Assembly (NCBI RefSeq): GCF_036962685.1
Contig: NZ_JBALOP010000013.1
Location: forward strand, 1 to 64,000
Origin: Ferdinandcohnia sp036962685
GTDB taxonomy: Bacteria > Bacillota > Bacilli > Bacillales > Bacillaceae_L
DNA length: 64,000 nt
Direction: 5' to 3'
Of this stretch, positions 17,368 to 25,953 are shown one piece after another. Positions within the stretch are counted from its first letter, which is position 1, and each line of letters starts with the position of its first letter. A program made the position numbers and the translations under genes. The notes below the pieces were generated by a model that worked only from the letters and a program-made list of their open reading frames with translations, did not search any database and had not been told where the DNA came from.

Positions 17368-17761
17368 ACATGATTTTTACATAAAAGGTACGAGTTCGCG
17401 GACCATCAAATTCACAAAAATAAATTCCTTGCCACGTACCTAGAAGTAAACGACCATCTGAAATAATAACATGTTGCGATGCCCCGACAGTACTTGCTTT
17501 CATATGGGCTGCTGTGTTTCCCTCCATATGACGGTCAAGGTCATGATACCAGGGATACACTTCATCGAAACGACGAATCATGTCACGTTTTACATCAGGA
17601 TCCGCATTTTCATTGATCGTAATTCCAGCCGTTGTATGAGGGCAATAGACAATCAATACTCCCTCTCTACAACCACTTTCATTAACAACAGCCTGAGCTT
17701 TATCCGTTACATCAATCATTTGGTCACGTACATTCGTTTGTAAAGTGAACTTTTGTAGCAT
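17366..17761 (-). CDS. yjbQ: YjbQ family protein (UPF0047)
   Basis: A 131-residue protein of the UPF0047/YjbQ family. Conserved blocks are VYCPHTTAGITINENAD (about 48-64), YHDLDRHMEGNTAAHMKAS (about 77-95) and GTWQGIYFCEFDGPR near the C-terminus. Members show weak thiamine-phosphate synthase activity and are annotated secondary thiamine-phosphate synthase, though the physiological role is unsettled. It lies 24 bp downstream of a zinc-ribbon gene. Confidence 0.9.
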   Translation of the reverse strand: MLQKFTLQTNVRDQMIDVTDKAQAVVNESGCREGVLIVYCPHTTAGITINENADPDVKRDMIRRFDEVYPWYHDLDRHMEGNTAAHMKASTVGASQHVIISDGRLLLGTWQGIYFCEFDGPRTRTFYVKIM

Positions 17762-17785
17762 GATTTGTAAATCTCCTTATTCAAA

Positions 17786-17989
17786 TTATCCAAAGAATAA
17801 ATCAAGTATGTTTGATGCAGTCGAAGAATTCTTATTATAAAACTCAGAGTACCCACAGTTTTTACAAAACACCACAGTAAAACGATTATTTTGAATATCT
17901 AACATTTTTGTTATGCCAGAGCCCGTCATTGAAACATCCTTCGTCCCTGCATTGGTACTTCCACATTTAACACAGCCTTTTCCTTGCAT
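17786..17989 (-). CDS. Small zinc-ribbon protein
   Basis: A 67-residue protein with two CxxC knuckles, CVKCGS near residue 6 and CKNCGYSEFY near residue 43, separated by a basic/hydrophobic beta segment (FTVVFCKNCG). This is the pattern of small zinc-ribbon proteins that are usually annotated as nucleic-acid binding. The ATG (MQGKGCVKC) is preferred because GGAGGGG lies about 4-5 nt upstream. It may be co-transcribed with yjbQ. Function unknown. Confidence 0.78.
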   Translation of the reverse strand: MQGKGCVKCGSTNAGTKDVSMTGSGITKMLDIQNNRFTVVFCKNCGYSEFYNKNSSTASNILDLFFG

Positions 17990-18049
17990 AAAATCCCCTC
18001 CAAATTTTCCTTTTAACACTATTCTTTACGAATTTATAGGAAAATAGTT

Positions 18050-18940
18050 TCAATTATTTTTTGTAATTTGTGCAAGTGCTTCGTCGATTGTTGGATATGA
18101 AAACAAAAATCCTTCCTTTTCAAGACGTTCTGGAATTACCCATCTACTTTTTAAAATTAATTCCGTTTCTGTTCTTATAAAAATTGCGCCCAGTTCAAGA
18201 AGCCAAACTGGTGCTGGCAAGCCTATATTTCGATTGTAAGCTTTTCGGAGACTTTTCATCAATTCGTGATTAGTAATTGGATTAGGAGTTGAGCAGTTAA
18301 AGACTCCTCTTAGATGGTTGTGATTCCGAATGTAAAGAATAATATTGAACAAATCCTCAATATGAATCCAACTGAATTTTTGAGTACCTGGCCCCTGGAT
18401 TCCGCCAAGACCAAAACGAACCAGGTTTTGATATGGAATCATCACACCACCACCTGCTCCAAGCACGATAGAGATTCTTAGGGCTATCTGTCTAATATTC
18501 TCGAAATGATAAGAAAAAAAGGCTTCCTCCCAACTTTTTGCAACCTCCACTGAAAAACCGGTACCGATTTCGCCTTCTTCTTCTGTCATTGGTCTATCTT
18601 CCGCGTGTCGATAAATGGTTGCTGTGCTGGAATTAATCCATATTTTCGGCGGATTTTTGCAATCTTTGAGAGCATCACCCAATATTTTTGTAGTCTCCGT
18701 TCGTGAGGTGAAAATTTCTTGTTTGTTTTTTTCGTTGTATCTGCAATTGACAGATTTTCCAGCAAGATTAATAAGCATCTCAGAATTCTCGAGTGCTTCC
18801 ATAATTCCGTCCCTATCATCCCAAGTGATATTTGGTGCATTTCTTGAAATGACTTTAACATCATAGCCAAGGTCAGAAAATTTTTTAGAAAAATAGGTAC
18901 CTACAAAACCTGTACCACCCGCTAGTACGATCTTCTTCAT
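18050..18940 (-). CDS. yfhF: TIGR01777-type NAD(P)-dependent epimerase/reductase (YfhF-like)
   Basis: A 296-residue extended SDR. It has the nucleotide motif GGTGFVG at residues 8-14, the NLAGKSVNCRY segment near 60, NSSTATIYRH (about 103-112) in place of the classical active-site Tyr region, and GGIQGPGTQKFSWIHIEDL near 190, diagnostic of the TIGR01777 family. The C-terminal DUF1731-like tail LLELGAIFIRTETELILKSRWVIPERL is present. The family is sugar-nucleotide-epimerase-like with no firm substrate. Single gene. Confidence 0.9.
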   Translation of the reverse strand: MKKIVLAGGTGFVGTYFSKKFSDLGYDVKVISRNAPNITWDDRDGIMEALENSEMLINLAGKSVNCRYNEKNKQEIFTSRTETTKILGDALKDCKNPPKIWINSSTATIYRHAEDRPMTEEEGEIGTGFSVEVAKSWEEAFFSYHFENIRQIALRISIVLGAGGGVMIPYQNLVRFGLGGIQGPGTQKFSWIHIEDLFNIILYIRNHNHLRGVFNCSTPNPITNHELMKSLRKAYNRNIGLPAPVWLLELGAIFIRTETELILKSRWVIPERLEKEGFLFSYPTIDEALAQITKNN

Positions 18941-19045
18941 ACCCGCACCCCCCTCTTATATTCCTATCATTAGTTTACCATTATCTGGTGCTGTTTGAGA
19001 AAAAACAGTATAATAGATTCGAAACTATTAGAAAGGTTGTGGGGT

Positions 19046-19825
19046 ATGATATTCAAACAAAGAACTGAATCCATCAACATCAAAATAATGAAGACCCAAG
19101 ATGCTCGAATGGATTTAAACAATGCAGACAAGCAGTATTTTTTAAATCAAATTAAGGGTTATGAAGGAGAACTGTTATTTGATTCATTCACAGAAAAACT
19201 AGAATGTGATTGTTTGGTTTTAAATGATTTATTGCTTCAATTTAATAACACTACATTTCAAATTGATACCCTGGTAATTACACCTGAGATACTCTATATC
19301 TTTGAAGTGAGAAATTACGATGGTGATTTTTATTACGAATCGGACCGACTTTACAAGAGACCTAAAGTAGAAAGGAACAATCCTCTCATACAACTTCATC
19401 GCAACGAATCCTTACTTCGACAAATGCTCCAAAGTCTAGGATTTACAATACCCATTCAATCATATGTTGTTTTTGTAAATCCCGCCTTCACTCTTTACCA
19501 AGCACCACTCAATACACCGATTATCTTCCCTACACAACTAAATGCATTTTTTCAAAATCTAAATAAGTCTACTACAAAATTAAATAATAAACATAAAGTA
19601 CTTGCAGAAAAACTGGTTTCATTGCACATACCAGAGTCTCCGTATAGTCGATTGCCTGAGTATACTTATGAGCAGTTTCGGAAAGGGATGTGTTGTGGGA
19701 AGTGTGGAAGTTTGTCGGTCGAGGTTGATGGAAGAAATGGTGTTTGTATTAGATGTGGTCATGTGGAATTAGTTAATGATGCAATAATAAGAAGTGTTGA
19801 GGAACTGAAACTTTTTTTTTCCTGA
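19046..19825 (+). CDS. NERD-domain protein with C-terminal zinc ribbon
   Basis: A 259-residue protein. The NERD (nuclease-related) domain spans about residues 35-160, with GYEGELLFDSF, the acidic strand FQIDTLVITPEILYIFEVRN (the usual E-x-K of this restriction-like fold is E-V-R here) and a following helix. A zinc ribbon with CCGKCGS and CIRCGH lies at the C-terminus (about 217-242). The ATG at 19046 has AAAGG 9 nt upstream; an upstream reading to 18995 lacks support. It stands alone beside the 52-bp repeat array. Function unknown; DNA processing is suspected for the family. Confidence 0.85.
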   Translation: MIFKQRTESINIKIMKTQDARMDLNNADKQYFLNQIKGYEGELLFDSFTEKLECDCLVLNDLLLQFNNTTFQIDTLVITPEILYIFEVRNYDGDFYYESDRLYKRPKVERNNPLIQLHRNESLLRQMLQSLGFTIPIQSYVVFVNPAFTLYQAPLNTPIIFPTQLNAFFQNLNKSTTKLNNKHKVLAEKLVSLHIPESPYSRLPEYTYEQFRKGMCCGKCGSLSVEVDGRNGVCIRCGHVELVNDAIIRSVEELKLFFS

Positions 19826-19944
19826 ATATAAGATAACAACGAATTTGGTTCAAGAGTGGTGTCAAATTGTAGAGTCGAAGAAAAGAATCCAAAGAGTCCT
19901 TGATAAGAATTATAAAATGATTAGAAACAATCGTTGGACATACT

Positions 19945-20335
19945 ATGAATGAGTGATCGTTTTCATAGACATTTTTAATAAAACTTACTAGCTTTTTTCC
20001 TTGAGAGCCGGTTATCAGAGACATTTTATAAATAGACTAGCTAGATTTTGTCTTTGAGAAGCAGTGTCAGAGACAATTAGCCGATGAAATTGCTGGTGTT
20101 TGTCCTCGAGAGCCGGTCTCAGAGACACTTCAAAAGTGGACTTACTATATTTTGTCTATGAGAAGCAGTGTCAGAGTCAATTAGCCCATGAAAATGCTGG
20201 TGTTTGTCCTCGAGAGCCGATCTCAGAGACAGTTCAAAAGTGGAGTAACTAGCTCTTGTCTTTGAAAAAATGTATCAGAGACAGATAACCGACGAAATTA
20301 CCTTTATCTGTCTTCGAGTCACAGTCTCGCGGACA
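19945..20335. repeat. 52-bp tandem repeat array with imperfect palindromes
   Basis: A gene-free stretch (19826-20435). A 27-bp palindromic core of the form TGTCNNNGAGA-N5-TCTCAGAGACA recurs at 19997, 20049, 20101, 20153, 20205, 20257 and 20309, a period of exactly 52 bp; a degenerate unit sits at 19945. Units alternate in type: 20049/20153 share GAAGCAGTGTCAGAG, while 20101/20205 share CCTCGAGAGCCG, so there is a 104-bp higher-order period. Each core can form a stem of about 11 bp with a few mismatches. Repeat-to-repeat sequence is not spacer-like, so it is not CRISPR. Confidence 0.9.
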
Positions 20336-20394
20336 CTTCGAACTCCCAAACCCTAAAATTATCTTTGAGATATTTTGTAAGAACCCAATATAAC

Positions 20395-20421
20395 CAAAAA
20401 AGCACCCGCTCGCGGGTGCTT
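20395..20421 (-). terminator. Terminator of ribU
   Basis: On the minus strand AGCACCCGC / GCGGGTGCT is a perfect 9-bp GC-rich stem followed by TTTTTTGG. Confidence 0.9.
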
Positions 20422-20435
20422 GCCTATCAAATCAT

Positions 20436-21008
20436 TTATATTGAAGCTTGTTTATTAATCCACGGATGTAGACGTGCATATAATAACATGAAGATGACTG
20501 CTACGATCAATCCTTTTAGTAAGTTAAACGGAAGGATTGCGTAAACCACCATTTTGAGTGTTTCTGGTGATGACATTGCCGGAATATTCAAGAAGAAGTT
20601 GAATGCCGGTAGGAAAACATAGTAGTTAAGAACACTCATGATGATTGCCATCATAGCTGTACCGCCAATTAATCCGATGGTTAAGCCTAATTTTGTTTTT
20701 AATAGTTTGAAAATGTAGTAGGTTGTTAAGACAAAAATAATCCCTGCAACAAAGTTTGAGATATGGCCGACGGGTACGCCTGTTTCACTTCCGGTGATGA
20801 AATAATCAATCATGTTTTTGAATAATTCAACTAAGATACCGGCCCCCGGTCCAAAAATTAATGCAGCGAGTAATGCTGGAACATCGCTAAAATCGACATT
20901 CAAAAAGCTTGGGAATGTTGGCAATGGGAAGTTGAAAAACATTAAGATGTACGAAATGGTACTCAACATTGCAATTGCCACAAATTGACGTAAAGGTATT
21001 TTCTTCAT
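20436..21008 (-). CDS. ribU: Riboflavin ECF transporter S component
   Basis: A 190-residue six-helix membrane protein, the substrate-binding subunit of a riboflavin energy-coupling-factor transporter. The segment NFPLPTFPSFLNVDFSDVPALLAAL (about 26-50) and GSETGVPVGHISNF are typical of RibU. It needs the shared EcfA/A'/T module, which is not in the window. An FMN riboswitch with a terminator in the 160-400-bp leader confirms the substrate class. Confidence 0.95.
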   Translation of the reverse strand: MKKIPLRQFVAIAMLSTISYILMFFNFPLPTFPSFLNVDFSDVPALLAALIFGPGAGILVELFKNMIDYFITGSETGVPVGHISNFVAGIIFVLTTYYIFKLLKTKLGLTIGLIGGTAMMAIIMSVLNYYVFLPAFNFFLNIPAMSSPETLKMVVYAILPFNLLKGLIVAVIFMLLYARLHPWINKQASI

Positions 21009-21080
21009 TTTTTCTTTCCTCTCCTCTTTTGTCGATCCACCTCAAAAGAAGAAAGGTTCGGCTTTTTAAGCAATACTCAA

Positions 21081-21112
21081 ATAAAAACCCCCAAGAATGG
21101 CTTCTTGAGGGA
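21081..21112 (-). terminator. FMN riboswitch terminator
   Basis: On the minus strand CCCTCAAGA / TCTTGGGGG forms the stem and TTTTTATT follows, between the FMN aptamer and the ribU start. Confidence 0.8.
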
Positions 21113-21169
21113 GTTAAAGGTATGCTTAATAAACGTTCAATCATTGAAAAATTTTCGAACGCGCAGAAC

Positions 21170-21300
21170 CTCCATCTTCTCCCATCCAGACTATACTGTC
21201 GGCTTTGGAATCGCACCAAATCCTGCCTTGCGGCTCGCGGGCTTAGAGAGTAATCTCATCACCGCCGGTCGGGATTTTCACCCAGCCCCGAAGATAGATC
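21170..21300 (-). promoter_or_regulatory. FMN riboswitch (RFN element)
   Basis: Minus-strand sequence carries the RFN hallmarks: CTTCGGGGCTGGGTGAAAA, TCCCGACCGGCGGT, GAGCCGCAAGGCAGGATTTGG, GATTCCAAAGCCGACAGT and AGTCTGGATGGGAGAAG. High FMN should cause termination at 21081-21112 and shut off ribU. Confidence 0.97.
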
Positions 21301-21416
21301 AATATTTAATTTCACTTTATTCTATCAAGATTAATAAATAATGTGAAGCAATTTGCTTACAATTGCCCAAATTCTTAAAAATATAAATTTCTAAATCAAA
21401 AAATGATTTAGAACAC

Positions 21417-22418
21417 TTACTTACCATCTACAACTTCTTTTAAAATCTCATATGAACGCTTTTGTTTATCCGGATCATAGATGTAAGATACGGCCATAAG
21501 TTCGTTGACATTATATTTTTCTTGGAAGCTTGTTAATTGATTGCGAATGGATTCTTTACTGCCTAACAATGTGACACTGGACATGGAGCTGGCCATTTCT
21601 TTTTCTGGCGGAGTCCAAAGTTCATCCATGTTATCTACTGGTGGTAGCAATGGATTTTGTGTACCACGAACAATGTTTAAGAAAAATTGTTGCATCGTTG
21701 TGATTTCCCGTTTTGCCTCTTCGTCTGTTTCCGCAGCAATTACATTTAAGCAAACCATCATGTATGGTGAGCTTAAATATTCAGATGGCTCAAAACGATC
21801 ACGATAAATGGAGATTGCCTCTTCCATAAACCTTGGTGCGAAATGGGATGCAAATACATAAGGAAGACCTAATTTTGCTGCCAAATAGGCTGAATCCGTT
21901 GAAGAACCTAGAATGTAAATTGGAACATTTGTCCCTACTCCGGGATAGGCTTTGACATATCCTTGATGCTCCATCGGTCCAAAGTAAGTGAGCAATGCAT
22001 TTACATCATTCGGAAAAGTATAAACAGATTCATTATTAGAGCGTCTTAATGCACTTGCTGTCATCATGTCAGTTCCAGGAGCTCGACCAAGCCCTAAATC
22101 AAGACGATCTGGATAAATGGTGGCCATTGTCCCAAATTGTTCAGCCACAACTAATGGTGAATGGTTTGGAAGCATTACACCTCCAGAGCCAACTCGAATT
22201 TTTTCAGTATGCTCTAATGTATGTTTTATCAAAATGGGGGTTGCTGAACTAACAAGTGTTGGTGAATTGTGATGTTCGGCAATCCAATATCGTGTGTATC
22301 CCATATTTTCTGTTGCTTGTGCTAAATCAATCATGGCGTCAATTGCGTCTTTTTGATTCTGCCCCTTCCGAATTGGCGCAAGGTTTAGAACAGAGACTGG
22401 TATATTTATATTTGTCAT
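21417..22418 (-). CDS. LLM class flavin-dependent oxidoreductase (MsnO8-like), second copy
   Basis: A 333-residue luciferase-like monooxygenase with the same landmarks as the protein at 1235-2242: VSVLNLAPIRKGQ, RYWIAEHHN, RVGSGGVMLPNHSPLVVAE and LDLGLGRAPGTD. It is a TIM-barrel enzyme using reduced FMN; the substrate is unknown. It sits just upstream of the FMN riboswitch/ribU unit with a leader of its own, and divergently from the Nramp-like gene. It is clearly diverged from the other copy, so a recent duplication is unlikely. Confidence 0.9.
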   Translation of the reverse strand: MTNINIPVSVLNLAPIRKGQNQKDAIDAMIDLAQATENMGYTRYWIAEHHNSPTLVSSATPILIKHTLEHTEKIRVGSGGVMLPNHSPLVVAEQFGTMATIYPDRLDLGLGRAPGTDMMTASALRRSNNESVYTFPNDVNALLTYFGPMEHQGYVKAYPGVGTNVPIYILGSSTDSAYLAAKLGLPYVFASHFAPRFMEEAISIYRDRFEPSEYLSSPYMMVCLNVIAAETDEEAKREITTMQQFFLNIVRGTQNPLLPPVDNMDELWTPPEKEMASSMSSVTLLGSKESIRNQLTSFQEKYNVNELMAVSYIYDPDKQKRSYEILKEVVDGK

Positions 22419-22614
22419 TTGTAAGCATCCTTTCTTCCGTTAGCTATAGTACCATCTTATCAATTGTGAGAGGAGAAACAAACCATCTTGCTTGGGTGAA
22501 TGTCCCTAGAAAAATTCAGACTAATAGACCAAGTGGATTTTTACGATATATGATATAATCGTAAAACGCCAAACTTTCATAATAGTATGACAACATCACA
22601 GAGGGGGTTACTTC

Positions 22615-23865
22615 ATGTCAAATCTTAATACGCCAATACAGGCACCAAATAGTTTTAAGAAAAAAGTGGCTATGATTGGGCCTGGTATGGTTGTAGCGGC
22701 TACCGGCGTAGGAACTGGTGATCTTGTAGCAGCATTGGTTGCAGGGGCAGGCTTTGGTCTTGTATTTGTTTGGGCTATTGTTCTTGGTTCTATTTTTAAG
22801 CACTTTTTAAATGAAGGTGTAGGACGTTACCACCTTGCTACTGGTAAAACGATTATTGAAGGCTGGCAGAAAATGGGCAAATGGGCTACTGGTTATTTCG
22901 GGGTTTACTCTGTTATTTGGGGATTTGTGTATGGAGCCGCAGCTACATCTGCATGTGCTCTAGCGATGACCGCGATGTTTCCCATACTTCCCTTTTGGGG
23001 GTGGGCCGTTATTCATGCAATTGTAGGATTCGCCCTCATTTGGGGTGGTCGTTACCTTTTATTTGAAAAAATAATGATGGTTTTAATTGGACTAATGTTT
23101 GTAACAGTAATTGGTTCTGCAGTACTATTTTTTCCTAATATTGGTGAGTTATTGAAAGGCTTTGTTCCAACCGTTCCTAAAGGTTCCTTTATGCTTACAC
23201 TTGGACTTATTGGTGGTGTAGGTGGAACAATTACGATGGCCTCTTATGGTTATTGGATAAAAGAAAAAGGTTGGAAAGGAAAAGAGTGGATTCCAATGAT
23301 GAGACTGGATTCAAAGGCAGCGTATTTTATGACTGCGTTGTTCACTCTTTCGCTTTTAATAGTAGGAAGCCAGTTTCTCTATGGCTCTGGAATTGCTATT
23401 CAAGGAGAACAAGGGTTATATCAATTATCAGAGATGATTGGAAATAGATTTGGAAGCGTGTTTACATGGCTTTTCTTAATTGGGTTCTGGTCTGCGGCAT
23501 TTTCTTCGTTATTAGGGGTTTGGAATGGAGTTCCTTACCTATTTGCAGACTTTGTACGACTTATGAAAAAAGAACAAAATCGTTCTGTAACTGAAAAAGA
23601 TCCTGCTTACCGAGCTTATCTAGCGTGGCTCACCTTCCCTCCAATGCTTCTTTTATTTTTTGGAAAACCCATTGAACTAATTATTTTATATGGTGCACTT
23701 GGAGCTTTGTTTATGCCTTTTTTATCAATAAGTTTACTATGGCTACTTAATTCAAAACGTATTGGAAAAGAATTCAGCAATAATGTTTTGTCAAATATCG
23801 TTTTAGTAGCATGTCTGGCCTTATTCGGTATTTTAGCCATTCAACAATTAGTAGGATTATTCTAA
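22615..23865 (+). CDS. Nramp-superfamily transporter with altered metal-site motifs
   Basis: A 416-residue polytopic membrane protein with about 11 helices and the Nramp-like opening KKVAMIGPGMVVAATGVGTGDLVAA. In metal-transporting Nramps helix 1 holds DPGN and helix 6 holds MPHN. Here the corresponding places read GVGTGD and TITMASYGYWIKEKGW, so the canonical metal ligands Asp/Asn/Met are missing. The protein is otherwise full length, so it is more likely a divergent Nramp-related transporter than a pseudogene. The substrate may not be Mn2+/Fe2+. AGAGGGGG precedes the ATG. Own terminator follows. Confidence 0.82.
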   Translation: MSNLNTPIQAPNSFKKKVAMIGPGMVVAATGVGTGDLVAALVAGAGFGLVFVWAIVLGSIFKHFLNEGVGRYHLATGKTIIEGWQKMGKWATGYFGVYSVIWGFVYGAAATSACALAMTAMFPILPFWGWAVIHAIVGFALIWGGRYLLFEKIMMVLIGLMFVTVIGSAVLFFPNIGELLKGFVPTVPKGSFMLTLGLIGGVGGTITMASYGYWIKEKGWKGKEWIPMMRLDSKAAYFMTALFTLSLLIVGSQFLYGSGIAIQGEQGLYQLSEMIGNRFGSVFTWLFLIGFWSAAFSSLLGVWNGVPYLFADFVRLMKKEQNRSVTEKDPAYRAYLAWLTFPPMLLLFFGKPIELIILYGALGALFMPFLSISLLWLLNSKRIGKEFSNNVLSNIVLVACLALFGILAIQQLVGLF

Positions 23866-23872
23866 GTCTCAC

Positions 23873-23902
23873 AAAGCACTTTCTTCAAGGAAGTGCTTTT
23901 TT
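23873..23902 (+). terminator. Intrinsic terminator
   Basis: AAAGCACTTTC / GGAAGTGCTTT form a stem of 10-11 bp with a short loop and six T. Confidence 0.88.
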
Positions 23903-23976
23903 ATGTCTAAAATACTCCCCTCCAAAATGGGTCATACTAACCAAATGAATATTTCTGCATATTGGAGGACAATGGT

Positions 23977-25392
23977 TTGGAACATACATGGCTCTCTCTA
24001 ATTCCTTTTTTAATCGTAATTGGTATGGCGATTTGGCTGAAGGATATTTTACCTGGTCTTGTTTTAGGATTATTAGTTGGCGCAATACTTGTTACATCTG
24101 ATTTATTAGGCGGAACTGGGCAATCGATTACATATATTGTGACAACTTTATCAGATCCAACCAATATTAAAATCGTAAGCTTTTTATATGTGTTTGGTGG
24201 TTTAGTTGGAATGATGAACATCGCCGGAGGTATAAAAGGATTTACGGAATGGATTGGGAAGAAAATTAAAAGTGAACGAGGACTTCTCGGTTTAATTTGG
24301 TTCACCCTCCCTTTTACCTTTATGATGCCAATGTTTCGGATTATGATGATTGGTCCCATTATTAAACAACTCATAAAAAAAATGAACCTATCAAAACAGA
24401 AGGTCGGTATGACATTAGATATTTCAACCGAATCTGTAATCGTTCTGTTACCCGTTGCGACCGCATTCGTTGGTTTTATGGTATCGCTTGTTGAAGGTGG
24501 AATTAAAGGGCTTGATTTAGGAATGTCTGCCTATGAAGTTTTCCTGTTAAGCATCTTGTTTAATTTTTATGCAATTGTTATGCTCCTGATTGGAATCATT
24601 CAAACATTTTGGCCCTCCAAAACAAAATCGAAGTCAAATAAAAATCATGATGACGAAGAACATGAACATGAATTTCATCGAATTGGAATAAAAAGGGAAT
24701 TATCTCTCGTAAAAGCACAGCCTTGGAATTTAATTGTTCCAGTGTTTTTACTTTTAGGATTGTCACTCTATCTATTATGGGAGGATGGCAAATCTCGCGG
24801 GGCACAAACTGTTTTTGAAGCATTTTCAATGGCTGATGCAACCTTTGTAATGCTATTAGCAGTGTTTATCACTCTCATTTTTACATTTGTTTTTTATGTG
24901 ATTCGAAAAGAGAAATTACACGAAATTATGTATCATTTTTACGATGGTGGCAATCAAATGATGCAGGCGATTAGCCTGCTTATTCTTATATGGGCTCTAA
25001 CATTATCGGCAGAGGAACTTGGATTTTCAGGTTTTATTAGTACAACCTTAGGTTCATTTCTACCCGGCTTTTTAACGCCTGCAACGATTTTTCTAATCGG
25101 GTCGGTTGTTGGATATTTTATTGGGTCTTCATGGGGAACCTGGGGGTTATTTATGCCGCTTGGGATTGCACTTGCTTTATCAACTGGTGCCTCCATCCCG
25201 TTAACGGTGGGAGCTGTTTTTGCGAGTGGTGCTTTCGGTGCATTAACCTCTCCACTTGGTGACACGACGATTACAACAGCATCGATTTTAGATATGGATT
25301 TAGTCGATTATGCTCAATATAAATTAAAGGTTTCAGCGATTGGTGGCGTAATTGCAATTGTGCTCTATATTATCGGTGGTTTATTTATCTAA
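23977..25392 (+). CDS. Na+/H+ antiporter NhaC family protein
   Basis: A 471-residue membrane protein with roughly 11-12 helices and a central His/Glu-rich cytoplasmic loop (KNHDDEEHEHEFHR, about 228-241). The C-terminal block GSSWGTWGLFMPLGIAL and SGAFGALTSPLGDTTITTAS is diagnostic of the NhaC branch of ion antiporters. It probably exchanges Na+ (or a small organic anion pair, as in MleN-like relatives) for protons. The TTG at 23977 has GGAGG 8 nt upstream; an earlier TTG at 23962 overlaps that box. Single gene with terminator. Confidence 0.88.
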   Translation: MEHTWLSLIPFLIVIGMAIWLKDILPGLVLGLLVGAILVTSDLLGGTGQSITYIVTTLSDPTNIKIVSFLYVFGGLVGMMNIAGGIKGFTEWIGKKIKSERGLLGLIWFTLPFTFMMPMFRIMMIGPIIKQLIKKMNLSKQKVGMTLDISTESVIVLLPVATAFVGFMVSLVEGGIKGLDLGMSAYEVFLLSILFNFYAIVMLLIGIIQTFWPSKTKSKSNKNHDDEEHEHEFHRIGIKRELSLVKAQPWNLIVPVFLLLGLSLYLLWEDGKSRGAQTVFEAFSMADATFVMLLAVFITLIFTFVFYVIRKEKLHEIMYHFYDGGNQMMQAISLLILIWALTLSAEELGFSGFISTTLGSFLPGFLTPATIFLIGSVVGYFIGSSWGTWGLFMPLGIALALSTGASIPLTVGAVFASGAFGALTSPLGDTTITTASILDMDLVDYAQYKLKVSAIGGVIAIVLYIIGGLFI

Positions 25393-25425
25393 AAAAGACT
25401 AAACAACAATCTGTTTAGTCTTTTT
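25391..25425. terminator. Terminator between NhaC-like gene and thiW
   Basis: AAAGACTAAACA / TGTTTAGTCTTT is a perfect 12-bp stem with T tracts on both strands, serving both convergent units. Confidence 0.88.
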
Positions 25426-25429
25426 ACTT

Positions 25430-25933
25430 TTAGAAGTTTCGTTCTTGATAAGTTTTAAAAGCTGGGTTTTTTAATACGATTCCAACAATTATAAATCCAA
25501 AGATGGAACCTGCAATTGAGCTAAAAATAAAAGACGGTACGAAACCGAAAAGGGCGGCATCCTGGCCCATAAAGAGTGTGGCGATTGGATAACAAGCCAT
25601 TGCACCCAATAACCCGGTTCCGAAAATTTCACCAGTCATCGCCATTGAAGCTTTCTTCGTTTTTGAATATAATAATGCTGCTAAAAATGCCCCAATCATA
25701 CTGCCCGGAAATGCGAATAACGAACCCGTTCCAAGCATATTTCGAAGTAATGATACTGAAAAAGCTTGAAGAACGGCATATGCAGGGCCAAGGATTACTG
25801 CAGAAAGTACATTAATAAAATGCTGCATTGGAAAAACCTTTGTGAATCCAATTGGTATTGCAAACAAATGGCTTGTAACTGTTCCAATCGCAACAAACAT
25901 TGCTGTAATAGTCAATTTTAATGTTTTACTCAT
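25430..25933 (-). CDS. thiW: ThiW, thiazole/thiamine-precursor ECF S component
   Basis: A 167-residue protein with about five hydrophobic helices. The segments IPIGFTKVFPMQHFINVLSAVILGP and GTGSLFAFPGSMIGAFLAALLY are typical of ThiW, the S subunit predicted to import the thiazole moiety of thiamine. It works with an ECF module encoded elsewhere. It lies 20 bp downstream of the SDR gene and both are under the TPP riboswitch at 26815-26910, which supports the assignment. Confidence 0.92.
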   Translation of the reverse strand: MSKTLKLTITAMFVAIGTVTSHLFAIPIGFTKVFPMQHFINVLSAVILGPAYAVLQAFSVSLLRNMLGTGSLFAFPGSMIGAFLAALLYSKTKKASMAMTGEIFGTGLLGAMACYPIATLFMGQDAALFGFVPSFIFSSIAGSIFGFIIVGIVLKNPAFKTYQERNF

Positions 25934-25953
25934 AATGAATCCCCCTTAAAGAT

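Noticed and set aside
19945..20335. CRISPR array
   Set aside because: The regular 52-bp spacing was considered, but the segments between the cores are themselves related between units, the cores vary, and no cas gene is present.
1235..22418. Recent duplication of the two luciferase-like oxidoreductase genes
   Set aside because: The proteins share family landmarks only; their N-termini, loops and neighbours differ, so they are old paralogues.
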